64,000 nt of DNA from Maribacter ulvicola (GTDB lineage Bacteria; Bacteroidota; Bacteroidia; Flavobacteriales; Flavobacteriaceae), in contig NZ_FTMA01000001.1 in assembly GCF_900155985.1 (NCBI RefSeq), positions 868,001-932,000 on the forward strand, written 5' to 3'. This document shows positions 34,755 to 42,650 of this stretch, piece by piece. The notes under the pieces are model-generated. The model did not search any database and was not told the origin of the DNA. It saw only the letters and a list, made by a program, of their open reading frames with translations. The stretch's first letter is position 1, and the number at the start of each line of letters is the position of its first letter. A program made the translations under genes and the position numbers.

Positions 34755-36551
34755 ATGAAAAAGAACATTTTATCTATAACAATCGCAGTCATAGTTGGAC
34801 TATTCGCTGGCTGGTTAATTTTTGGAAATTCAGGTACTGATGCAGCTGCCGTCAAGGACGTCTCGGATATGTCTGATTCCCACGACCACTCTGGCGACAA
34901 TGCAAACCAAATGTGGACGTGTTCGATGCACCCACAAATAATGCAACCGGAGCCAGGCGATTGTCCCATATGCGGAATGGATTTGATTCCTGCGGAAACA
35001 AGTGCCGAAGGTCTAGCGATGAACGAAATCAAAATGACAGAAAACGCTATGGCACTTGCAAATATTCAAACGACCATAGTGGGTAGTGCTCAGGCATCCA
35101 ATGACGATGGAATGATATCCCTATCTGGGAAAATTGCCGAAAATGAAGAAAACAACGCTGTTCAAGCTAGTTATTTTGATGGTCGTATTGAAAAATTGAA
35201 TGTCAATTACGAAGGACAAAAAGTAAATAAGGGCCAATTGTTGGCTACCATTTATGCACCCAACCTTGTGGCCGCGCAACAGGAATTAATTACAGCGGCC
35301 TCTTTAAAAGAGTCGCAACCCGCTTTGTACAAAGCGGTACGCAATAAGTTGAAGAACTGGAAATTATCGGACAAGCAAATCGATGCTATTGAAGCATCAG
35401 GAAGTGTGCGAGATAATTTTCCAATTTATGCTACCGTTTCCGGAACTGTAGCCGAAGTGATTGCAAAAGAAGGCGACTATGTAAAACAAGGTCAGCCCAT
35501 ACTTAGGGTAAGTAATTTGAATTCGATTTGGGCCGAATTTGATGCCTATGAAAATCAGATTTCAAATGTTAAGGAAGGACAAAACATCAAGATAGTAACC
35601 AATGCCTATCCTAACAAAGAGTTCAATGCCAAGGTTTCATTTATCGACCCGGTTTTAAACAATGCTACAAGAACCGTTACTGTAAGGGCAACACTAAAAA
35701 ATACAGAAGGACTATTCAAGCCAGGAATGTTTGTAAACGGAAAACTTAAAGTATTATCAGAATCGAATAACGACTTAATTTCCATACCTGCAACTGCGGT
35801 TATGTGGACGGGAGAACGCTCTTTAATCTATATAAAAACGAATCCTAACGAACCCGTTTTCGAAATGCGCGAAATCGTGATTGCGAATCGAAATGGAGAA
35901 AATTTTACCGTAAAAGAAGGGCTTGAAAATGGCGATGAAATCGTGACGAATGGAACATTCTCAGTCGATGCCGCTGCACAATTACAAGGGAAAAAATCAA
36001 TGATGAATAAATCTGGGGGTAAAACAACAACGGGTCACGAAGGGCATTTGGGAATGCAACCTACAGAAGACGAAATGGAATCTTCTTCAGCATCAGCTAA
36101 AAAAAGAATGAAGTTTCCTGAAAAATTTCAAACTAATTTTTCAAAAGCTATTGATTCCTATTTAAAATTGAAAGATGCATTTGTATCTAGTGACGCAGCG
36201 CAAGTCGCTATTCTGGCCAAAAAGGTATCAGGAGAATTTAAAAGTTTAGAGACTGAAAAATTAGGGGAAATGGAAAAAACCCACGTAAATAAAAGTATTG
36301 AAATGCTCGATTTAATTTCCAAAAATGATAATCTTGAAAACCAAAGAGCGCATTTTGTAATCCTTAATGAAAATATAGTTACAGTAGCAATGAATGTTGA
36401 AGGTGCTGACCCAATACTATACGTGCAAAAATGCCCTATGGCAAATAATAACAAAGGTGCGGTGTGGTTAAGCACAGACAAGGACATTCGCAATCCCTAT
36501 TATGGCGATGCAATGTTAACTTGTGGTAGTGTTATTGAAGAGATAAACTAA
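34755..36551 (+). CDS. CusB-like RND periplasmic adaptor with HMBD and C-terminal DUF3347
   Basis: 598 residues. Signal/anchor (1-22), a heavy-metal-binding module CSMHPQI...CPICGMDL (about 56-78), then the membrane-fusion core with NYEGQKVNKGQLLATIYAP and the second lipoyl half GTVAEVIAKEGDYVKQGQPI and beta-barrel (about 90-420). The C-terminal ~145 residues are a DUF3347 domain ending in a KCPM...NPYYG...LTCG pattern. It couples CusA (21162) to TolC (24911) and probably hands metal to the pump. It is the last gene of the copper cargo. Confidence 0.88.
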   Translation: MKKNILSITIAVIVGLFAGWLIFGNSGTDAAAVKDVSDMSDSHDHSGDNANQMWTCSMHPQIMQPEPGDCPICGMDLIPAETSAEGLAMNEIKMTENAMALANIQTTIVGSAQASNDDGMISLSGKIAENEENNAVQASYFDGRIEKLNVNYEGQKVNKGQLLATIYAPNLVAAQQELITAASLKESQPALYKAVRNKLKNWKLSDKQIDAIEASGSVRDNFPIYATVSGTVAEVIAKEGDYVKQGQPILRVSNLNSIWAEFDAYENQISNVKEGQNIKIVTNAYPNKEFNAKVSFIDPVLNNATRTVTVRATLKNTEGLFKPGMFVNGKLKVLSESNNDLISIPATAVMWTGERSLIYIKTNPNEPVFEMREIVIANRNGENFTVKEGLENGDEIVTNGTFSVDAAAQLQGKKSMMNKSGGKTTTGHEGHLGMQPTEDEMESSSASAKKRMKFPEKFQTNFSKAIDSYLKLKDAFVSSDAAQVAILAKKVSGEFKSLETEKLGEMEKTHVNKSIEMLDLISKNDNLENQRAHFVILNENIVTVAMNVEGADPILYVQKCPMANNNKGAVWLSTDKDIRNPYYGDAMLTCGSVIEEIN

Positions 36552-36747
36552 ATTATCCAATGAAATAAAGAATAAGTTCAGAAATTTGTATTAGGCACAA
36601 TAATCTACTAGTTTTTATTTACTTGTAAATTAGTTGGCAGCTTTTGAACAGGGTTGTAACTCAATGACAGCAAAGAAGATTTAACTGAGTTGCAACCTTA
36701 TACCTTCGTAAGGGGAAGTTTATTATCATACAATATAACCGCAATTT
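36552..36747. other. Non-coding gap with a 12-bp hairpin
   Basis: No gene is seen between the copper cargo and the conserved leader. One feature stands out: arms 36652-36663 and 36686-36697 pair over 12 bp (one G-U) with a 22-nt loop. It is followed by little U, so whether it terminates the adaptor transcript is uncertain. Confidence 0.4.
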
Positions 36748-36898
36748 AAACTCGTAAAATACTTCCATCAAAAGACTACGGCATAAAGCCGTTCGTACCT
36801 CTCTTTTTATTCCGTTTCCTTTTGAGCCAAGATTTTATCTTCCGTTTGGTTCCTGCTTAAATATTGTTTAATCATGCCTGTCGGCAGACAGGTCTAAA
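36748..36898 (+). repeat. Conserved leader, copy 1 (before the ParB-like gene)
   Basis: 151 bp, about 88% identical by eye to 38826-38976. It contains two perfect hairpins, ACGGC-ATAAA-GCCGT (36778-36792) and CCTGTC-GGCA-GACAGG (36877-36892). The second ends 17 nt before the ATG at 36910. Confidence 0.85.
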
Positions 36899-36909
36899 AT
36901 TTAATTATT

Positions 36910-38706
36910 ATGACAACAAAAGCAGTTACAACCAGAAGGAACGGTAAAGCCAATGCTACCGTTAAAAATGAAGTCAAAGAGAAGTTGACGCAACAGTCAA
37001 TCGGACTGGAAATTCAAAATCTGAATATCGAGAAAGTTGTTCCAGACCCAATGCAACCGAGAAAGACTTTCAATGAACTATTGTTAAAAGAGCTTTCGGA
37101 AAGCATCGAAAAACACGGCGTACTTCAACCTATTACAGTACGAAAGTCAAAAAATGAATACATCATCGTGATGGGCGAACGTCGGTATCGAGCCAGTAAA
37201 TTGGCAGGTAAGAAAACGATACCGTGCATCGTAAGGGAATATGAAACTGATGTCATCTTGGAAATTCAAATTATCGAAAATTTACAACGGCAAGATGTAG
37301 AACCTACAGAGGAAGCAGATGCCATTGCCTATCTAAGTGAAAAATATGCGCCGACCGAGATTGCGAAGCGATTGGGCAGAAGTGATAATTTCATCAGACA
37401 GCGACTAAAATTAGCTGGACTTATAGAAGGTTTCAAAGGTTTCGTTCGCAAGGGCGAAATGACCATTTCATTAGGTGTCGGTGTCGCACTTTTTGAGCCA
37501 GAAGAACAACAGTTGATGTTGGAAACAATGGGCGAAGAATTTAGTGCGCATCAAATCAATAGAATGATAAAAAATCAGACCTATGATTTAGAGAAAGCAC
37601 CGTTTGATGTTCAAGATTCAACATTGGTTGCAAAAGCTGGGGCGTGCACTATGTGTCCGTTCAATGCGGCAAATCAAGGAAATTTGTTTGGGAATGGAAA
37701 GATGGTCTGCACAAAATCATCCTGTTACGAATCCAAGAAAAACAAATCGTTCTTGAACTTGATTGAGAAATCGAAGAAAGAGAATGTGCTATTGATTCCT
37801 GAAATACGCAAGTATTGGGCAGATGATGAACGTAATCAGTTGGTCATCTCACAGCTAGAAAAAAATGGTTTGAAGGTCTATTTGCTAGACGATGTTGAAA
37901 TCATTGAAAAACCAATCGAGCTCACATTGGAAGCCGTAAAGGAGGAATATCGCAATTACGACTACAATGAAGACGAGCTAAAAGAAGCGTTTGACGAGGC
38001 TATCAAGACCTACAACGAGGAATTGGAAAAATACAATTCAGCTACAGCCAATGGATTTAGAAATGGCATCGTTTTTCATCCTGAATCTTACTTACACAAA
38101 GAAGTGTATTTGAAGGTTCTCGAAATATCAGAGGATGCTAACAAGGTACATTCAGTTCCATTATCGAACAGAAAAATGGACGATTGTACACCAGATGAAC
38201 AAATCATCAAAATTAATGAAAGGGAAATCCGGAAGAAGCAAATCGAGAATAACCGACAGTTTGAAGAAGTAGTAACAATGATTCGAGAGACCAACTACAT
38301 CGAGACCAAGAAAACGCTTTCGGGGGATGAAATGGTCGCCTTTTCAATTTCGCTCTACGAAAACAATGTGGACTACTTTAGTCAACAAAAGTACTTTTCA
38401 GGATTATTGGGCGATACATCAAAGCTATCCAAAGTTGAAATCGTGGAAAATTTCAAGAAGAAGTTCAAAAAAGAAATTTTTCATAAGCTGATACGGTATA
38501 TGCTTACCAAGCAAGTGCATTTTGGCGAAAGTAATCACGTGAACAATCTGACTAATATTTCATTCTATAATGCCATACTAGGATATTACAAATCCAAGAT
38601 TGCCGACCTAGAAAAGGAATACGCTGAAAATAGAAGCAAGCGTGAGGTACGTTTGAAAGAGCGTATCACGGCTCTTGAAAAGCAAGTACAAGAACTTAAA
38701 GAGTAG
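36910..38706 (+). CDS. ParB/RepB/Spo0J-like protein
   Basis: 598 residues. N-terminal ParB nuclease-like CTP-binding domain (about 35-140): MQPRKTF, VLQPITVR, GERRYRA and ENLQRQDV are the family boxes. A helix-turn-helix follows (about 150-180, APTEIAKRLGRSDNFIRQRL). A cysteine group CTMC...C...C (about 244-274) suggests zinc. The C-terminal half is charged and ends in a coiled coil. No ParA is adjacent, so it is an orphan. Possible roles are partition of the excised circle or gene regulation. It is preceded by a leader shared with the DUF932 gene. Confidence 0.85.
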   Translation: MTTKAVTTRRNGKANATVKNEVKEKLTQQSIGLEIQNLNIEKVVPDPMQPRKTFNELLLKELSESIEKHGVLQPITVRKSKNEYIIVMGERRYRASKLAGKKTIPCIVREYETDVILEIQIIENLQRQDVEPTEEADAIAYLSEKYAPTEIAKRLGRSDNFIRQRLKLAGLIEGFKGFVRKGEMTISLGVGVALFEPEEQQLMLETMGEEFSAHQINRMIKNQTYDLEKAPFDVQDSTLVAKAGACTMCPFNAANQGNLFGNGKMVCTKSSCYESKKNKSFLNLIEKSKKENVLLIPEIRKYWADDERNQLVISQLEKNGLKVYLLDDVEIIEKPIELTLEAVKEEYRNYDYNEDELKEAFDEAIKTYNEELEKYNSATANGFRNGIVFHPESYLHKEVYLKVLEISEDANKVHSVPLSNRKMDDCTPDEQIIKINEREIRKKQIENNRQFEEVVTMIRETNYIETKKTLSGDEMVAFSISLYENNVDYFSQQKYFSGLLGDTSKLSKVEIVENFKKKFKKEIFHKLIRYMLTKQVHFGESNHVNNLTNISFYNAILGYYKSKIADLEKEYAENRSKREVRLKERITALEKQVQELKE

Positions 38707-38721
38707 CTTTTGTTGTTAGAG

Positions 38722-38757
38722 GAAGAGTCGGCATTCGTGCTGGCTCTTCTTTTTTTT
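38722..38757 (+). terminator. Terminator after the ParB-like gene
   Basis: 11-bp stem (38722-38732 with 38739-38749, two G-U pairs), 6-nt loop, followed by a T-run 38750-38757. It lies 15 nt past the stop. Confidence 0.85.
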
Positions 38758-38825
38758 AGATAAGTTTTTGTGGGAATGAAATACTACAAAAGGAAGAAAT
38801 AATCAATCAATAGTAGTGCAAAGGT

Positions 38826-38976
38826 AAACTCGTAAAATACACCCATCAAAAGACTACGGCATAAAGCCGTTCGCACACTCACTTTTTATTCCGTTTCCTA
38901 TTGAGCTGAGATTTTAGCTTCCGTTTGGGTTTTGCTCAAATATTGTTTAACCAGCCTGTCGGCAGACAGGTCTAAA
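38826..38976 (+). repeat. Conserved leader, copy 2 (before the DUF932 gene)
   Basis: Second copy of the 36748-36898 element. The same two hairpins are kept at 38856-38870 and 38955-38970; the second ends 16 nt before the ATG at 38987. Differences between copies fall mostly outside the hairpins. Confidence 0.85.
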
Positions 38977-38986
38977 TTCAAAAGCT

Positions 38987-39823
38987 ATGTATTTACACAA
39001 ATTACAACAAGATGAAATTTTCGTTTCCAATGAAATGAAATCTTTAGAAAGTATTACTGGAATGCCATCCAGAAAAGGACTGGAAAATGCCATCATATCC
39101 AATGGCAAAATTGTCAACGTCGTGTCTAGCAGTTATGGACACATACCCAATGAACTCTTCTTCAAGAAAGCTGAACAGCTCTTGATAGATGCCCATTTGA
39201 AATACCATAAACGAACTATCAATAGGGATGATAGGTCTTTTATAACCGACTTTATCATTGAGGACGACCATCAGTTTTCCCTGAAAAATGAAGAGGGTAA
39301 AATATTACCGATGCTTCGCTTCAAAAATTCATATGATGGCCGAGAAAAAACTTCAGGGCATTTTGGGTTTTACAGAGAAGTTTGCACCAACGGGTTACAC
39401 GTCTCAAATGCACAGATTGACTTTTCGATAAAGCACACGAAAAACAACACCGAGTTGATACTACCGAAACTTAACGGGCTTTTCGAGCGGTTTTTGGATA
39501 ACGAGTACTATGAAATCACGAAAAAATTCAAAGAAATGGAAGAAATAACACTTATCGATACCAAGGCCTTCGTGAAAGACATACTGCAAAAAACGAAACT
39601 GTTCCGATATGAATGTAGCGATACCAACGATAGCCCTTCCAAGAAATCTAGGGAATTACTAGACTTGATAGCAGTAGAAGGAAATGATTGGTACGAGACA
39701 CCAACGTTGTGGGATGGATACAATGCCTTCAATTGGATGCTTCACAACACCTTGAAAAAAACCTTTTCCCAGCAAGAAAAGTTGGATAAGTTGATATTCG
39801 ATGAAGTTTACGCGGTGGTGTAA
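38987..39823 (+). CDS. DUF932 domain-containing protein
   Basis: 278 residues of the phage/plasmid-like DUF932 family. Seen: RFKNSYDGREKTSGHFGFYREVCTNGLH (about 121-148), in which NSYDG and the FGF-x-R-x-x-C-x-NG block are diagnostic, and a C-terminal segment with NAFNWMLHNTL. These proteins are widespread on plasmids and ICEs and their biochemical role is not known. It shares a duplicated leader with the ParB-like gene, suggesting a common control. Confidence 0.8.
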   Translation: MYLHKLQQDEIFVSNEMKSLESITGMPSRKGLENAIISNGKIVNVVSSSYGHIPNELFFKKAEQLLIDAHLKYHKRTINRDDRSFITDFIIEDDHQFSLKNEEGKILPMLRFKNSYDGREKTSGHFGFYREVCTNGLHVSNAQIDFSIKHTKNNTELILPKLNGLFERFLDNEYYEITKKFKEMEEITLIDTKAFVKDILQKTKLFRYECSDTNDSPSKKSRELLDLIAVEGNDWYETPTLWDGYNAFNWMLHNTLKKTFSQQEKLDKLIFDEVYAVV

Positions 39824-40816
39824 GTTTCAAAAATAGGTTCATCCAGTACCTTAAACTGGATTTTAATTTGAAGCTAAGACTAGGAATAAAAGCGTTACAC
39901 AACAAACCGTTCAGCACATTCCACTACATTCCGCGAAAAGCTACATTCCGTGAAAAGAGCTTCACTACAAAGGTCTTCGACACGACTTCAAAGCTTCCGA
40001 TTTTCATTTCACTTGCCCGCTCAATTCCGAGAAAAACGAAATGCGGTCAAACTACATTCCAATTTACAGCTTTGAAGTCAAGTCCGCTCTAAATCCTACT
40101 AAAGAGGATAATTCGTTTTCATAACCCACTCAGCACATTCCCCTGCATTACGTGCCTGCCTGCCGAAAAAGGCAGGAAAACGCTTCATTCCGTGAAAAGA
40201 GCTTTATTACAAAAGTCTTGGACACCTATTGTTTTGCTTCCTTCATTACGTTAACCCGAACCGCTGCGCTGGTTCGGGACACTTCATTCCGTTACAAAAA
40301 ATAGGTAAGTCCGCCAAAAGAGCGGAAAGCCATCGGCTCGATTTTCTTAACAGGATTTTCGGCGAAGTCTTCTTGAGCCTTCACTCGAAAATCCTTAAAA
40401 ACCAAACCGCTGTCTTACACATTTTAAGGGGTTTATAATGGATAAAGCCTTTGTTGTTTTTCGGGTCGTCGAAAAACAGGCAGAGCATAACCAATTCTAG
40501 ATTAAACACAGCCACTTATTTCGCTTAACTGTCGGTACGCTCAAACGCAACTGCGTTTAAAAGAATTGCTAATACCCTTATGGAACTTGTCAAGACTATA
40601 CAGAGTTTTAGTGAAAAATAAGGTTTCTACTTCCTTGAAATCCGCCGAAAAAGGCGGATTTACTACGTCGCAAACACACCTGATTTGTTCCCTAAAAGTC
40701 TTGACAAAACCCACTCTATCCATTGTGCGGTGCACGTAAGAAAAGAACAAACACCCCTTAAAATTTAATCTGTTTTAAATCAATAGGGGAAATATAAATC
40801 ACTTAAATATTTTACT
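39824..40816. other. 1-kb non-coding region with iteron-like repeats and hairpins
   Basis: No credible gene. Repeats built on CATTCCG(T/C)GAAAAG lie at 39917, 39927, 39944, 40055 (partial), 40136 (partial), 40186 and 40285; two longer blocks, around 39911-39985 and 40130-40230, match each other imperfectly. Perfect or near-perfect hairpins: 40159-40176, 40255-40278, 40456-40477, 40543-40558 and 40638-40661. A further inverted repeat has arms 40587-40597 and 40697-40707. It resembles an origin or transfer-control region. The function is inferred. Confidence 0.55.
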
Positions 40817-41161
40817 ATGAGTACTATTAGAAATCACGTACAATTGATTGGAAACGTTGGACAAGAGCCAACCATTACGAACCTTGAAAGCGGTAAGAAA
40901 GTAGCCCGTTTTTCGTTAGCCACGAACGAGTATTACAAAGATGCCAAAGGCGAAAAGCAAACGGACACCAATTGGCATACCGTTGTCGCTTGGGGCAAGA
41001 CTGCCGAAATTGTGGAAAAGTTTGTCGAGAAAGGGAAAGAAGTAGGAATTACGGGAAAACTAAAGACCCGAACCTACACCACCGATGATGGCAACCAACG
41101 CTATGTAACGGAAGTTGTAGCCGATGAAATCCTTTTACTAGGAAGTAAAGGCGACAAGTAA
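40817..41161 (+). CDS. ssb: Single-stranded DNA-binding protein
   Basis: 114 residues, an OB-fold SSB: opening IRNHVQLIGNVGQEP, then FSLATNEYYKD, WHTVVAWGKTAEIVEKFV and TYTTDDGNQRYVTEVVADEILLLG. It lacks the acidic C-terminal tail of housekeeping SSB, as is usual for element-encoded copies. It likely protects the transferred strand after entry. It has its own downstream terminator. Confidence 0.93.
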   Translation: MSTIRNHVQLIGNVGQEPTITNLESGKKVARFSLATNEYYKDAKGEKQTDTNWHTVVAWGKTAEIVEKFVEKGKEVGITGKLKTRTYTTDDGNQRYVTEVVADEILLLGSKGDK

Positions 41162-41170
41162 TCTAAAAAT

Positions 41171-41208
41171 AAAGAGGGCGTAACCGTCGAAAGATGCGCC
41201 CTCTTTTT
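41171..41208 (+). terminator. Terminator after ssb
   Basis: 10-bp stem AAAGAGGGCG / CGCCCTCTTT (41171-41180 and 41197-41206), loop 16 nt, T-run 41204-41208. It ends 30 nt before the next gene. Confidence 0.9.
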
Positions 41209-41238
41209 CATTATTCACTAATTTAAAAAAGCAAAACA

Positions 41239-41619
41239 ATGAAAGCACAAGTTAATGAAATCAAAGAAAATTTACAGACATTTAGTGGCACTAATTTCTT
41301 TTATCAAATTCCACTTTTAAGAACCCGATTTACCGACGGATTGAAATATTTATCCGAAGTAGCCGAATGTTTTTGGCTCATTACGGACACGTCCGTAATC
41401 GCAAAAAGTTTGATGAACCGAAGCGAATTTGTAACCATAGACTTCAAAAGATTGTCCGAAGAAAAACAGGATTTTACAGGTTATGAAGCTGAAATTATTT
41501 ATACAGATGGCAACGATAATATTTTAGAAAAACACACCTATCGTGTAACCGATTTTCCACTCGACGAACTGCGGTTATTTTTTGTAAATAATACGCTGAT
41601 GTTACCTAGCGAATATTAA
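41239..41619 (+). CDS. DUF6876 family protein
   Basis: 126 residues matching the small DUF6876 family of Bacteroidota plasmids and ICEs: KENLQTFSGTNFFYQIPL, TDGLKYLSEVAECFWLITD, and a C-terminal LDELRLFFVNNTLMLPSEY. No catalytic motif is visible. It lies between ssb and a second small gene, in the mobile-element maintenance block. Function unknown; related proteins are often called antirestriction-like only by position. Confidence 0.72.
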   Translation: MKAQVNEIKENLQTFSGTNFFYQIPLLRTRFTDGLKYLSEVAECFWLITDTSVIAKSLMNRSEFVTIDFKRLSEEKQDFTGYEAEIIYTDGNDNILEKHTYRVTDFPLDELRLFFVNNTLMLPSEY

Positions 41620-41630
41620 AATATTAAGCT

Positions 41631-41828
41631 ATGGTATATCTCAATTTTACAGACTTGAGCGAAGAAGCTCAGAACCGACTTTTAGAAAATTCTAAAAAAG
41701 ATGTGGAACGAAAATTTGGGGATAGTATTCGCAAATACGTTAAGGAAAATTATACCTGTTTTGAAACGATGATTGAGGAAGAAGCAATGCGAAATTTGTA
41801 TTCTTATAAATACATTTTCAATCCATAA
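41631..41828 (+). CDS. Small hypothetical protein
   Basis: 65 residues beginning 11 nt after the DUF6876 gene. The sequence is hydrophilic, with a helical N-terminal part (LSEEAQNRLLENSKKDVERKFG). I do not recognise a family. Position, clean ATG and a terminator directly downstream support a real gene. Confidence 0.6.
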   Translation: MVYLNFTDLSEEAQNRLLENSKKDVERKFGDSIRKYVKENYTCFETMIEEEAMRNLYSYKYIFNP

Positions 41829-41851
41829 TTTTCAAAACCGATACAAATAAG

Positions 41852-41876
41852 CACCTCTAATTTTAGAGGTGTTTTT
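41852..41876 (+). terminator. Terminator after the small hypothetical gene
   Basis: 9-bp stem CACCTCTAA / TTAGAGGTG (41852-41860 and 41863-41871) with a 2-nt loop, followed by five T. Closes the ssb-DUF6876 block. Confidence 0.9.
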
Positions 41877-42259
41877 GTATGCAATTTATATCAAGTCAAT
41901 AAAAAAACGTATATTTATATCGCTGGAAATACAGCACACAAATTAAAGTAGGGTTATCCACTTTTCGACTTTCGCTGATAACCGTACACATCGAAAAATA
42001 ACATATCGGAAAACATTTTCCCTGAAAATGGCAATCAGCTTTTTGAGCTGGATTGTATGGATTTTTGTTCGCCTGTGGCGAACGAAAAGGAATAGCAAGA
42101 GGGTAACACGCTGCGCGATGTTTCGGATTCCTTTTCGTTTTCAAATAGCTGATTACCAGCGATTTGAATATATTTTAATTTCCTGACAATCAGCGATTTG
42201 CGACAAACGGGCTGTAAACGCCCATTTTTAGGGAAGATTTTGCGACAAATCGGCGAAAT
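41877..42259. other. Candidate oriT region before the mobilisation genes
   Basis: 383 bp without a gene. Seen: a perfect hairpin GTTCGCC-TGT-GGCGAAC (42067-42083); an overlapping perfect 13-bp inverted repeat (42081-42093 / 42127-42139); CAGCGATTTG at 42157-42166 and 42191-42200; and TTTGCGACAAA at 42197-42207 and 42239-42249. Inverted plus direct repeats immediately upstream of a relaxase gene are the usual makeup of oriT. The nic site is not identifiable. Confidence 0.5.
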
Positions 42260-42640
42260 ATGGACTCATTTATTGGAATTAGATTTAAAAAGGAAACTGC
42301 AAAACGCTTCCAAAGTTTCTCACGCACTTACTTCAAATCGCACACCGAGGCAATGTCCACGATGCTGGATTTTTTCTTCTATAATGAAATATCGCCAAAG
42401 GAAAAATTAGGTCCGACAGGGCGAACCATCGAAGCAAAACTATTAAAAAGAATCAATGCAGTTATAGCCATAATGCGAGACGTGGAAAAGACACAGACCA
42501 AACCTACGGTAGCTATGATTCAATCACTTTTTGAAACAAAAGAACCAACCAAGAAACCGTTGATTGTAGAAAAGAAATATGCCGAACAAAAACCTAAAGT
42601 GAGCTTTCAGGAAAAGCAGAATCAGAATAACGAACTCTAA
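42260..42640 (+). CDS. BfmA/BtgA-family mobilisation accessory protein
   Basis: 126 residues. The N-terminal half carries a ribbon-helix-helix-like segment (IGIRFKKETAKRFQSFSRTYFKSHTEAMSTML), as in the relaxosome auxiliary proteins BfmA/BtgA of Bacteroidota transposons. It would bind oriT and help the relaxase. It lies 10 nt upstream of the relaxase gene. A shadow frame at 42198-42410 overlaps. Confidence 0.82.
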   Translation: MDSFIGIRFKKETAKRFQSFSRTYFKSHTEAMSTMLDFFFYNEISPKEKLGPTGRTIEAKLLKRINAVIAIMRDVEKTQTKPTVAMIQSLFETKEPTKKPLIVEKKYAEQKPKVSFQEKQNQNNEL

Positions 42641-42650
42641 TTTTTGAACT

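Noticed and set aside
36748-38976. Leader copies considered as insertion-sequence ends
   Set aside because: They are direct, not inverted, repeats; the genes between are not transposases and no target duplication is evident.
39868-40092. 74-codon plus-strand frame across the CATTCCG repeats
   Set aside because: Low-complexity translation produced by the DNA repeats; better explained as non-coding.
40229-40438. 69-codon plus-strand frame in the non-coding region
   Set aside because: It runs across perfect hairpins and repeats, with no family resemblance and no plausible start context.
41896-42144. 82-codon minus-strand frame in the oriT-like region
   Set aside because: It covers the inverted repeats and has no recognisable domain.
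42198-42410. Plus-strand frame overlapping the BfmA/BtgA gene
   Set aside because: Different frame from the recognised mobilisation protein; no homology visible.
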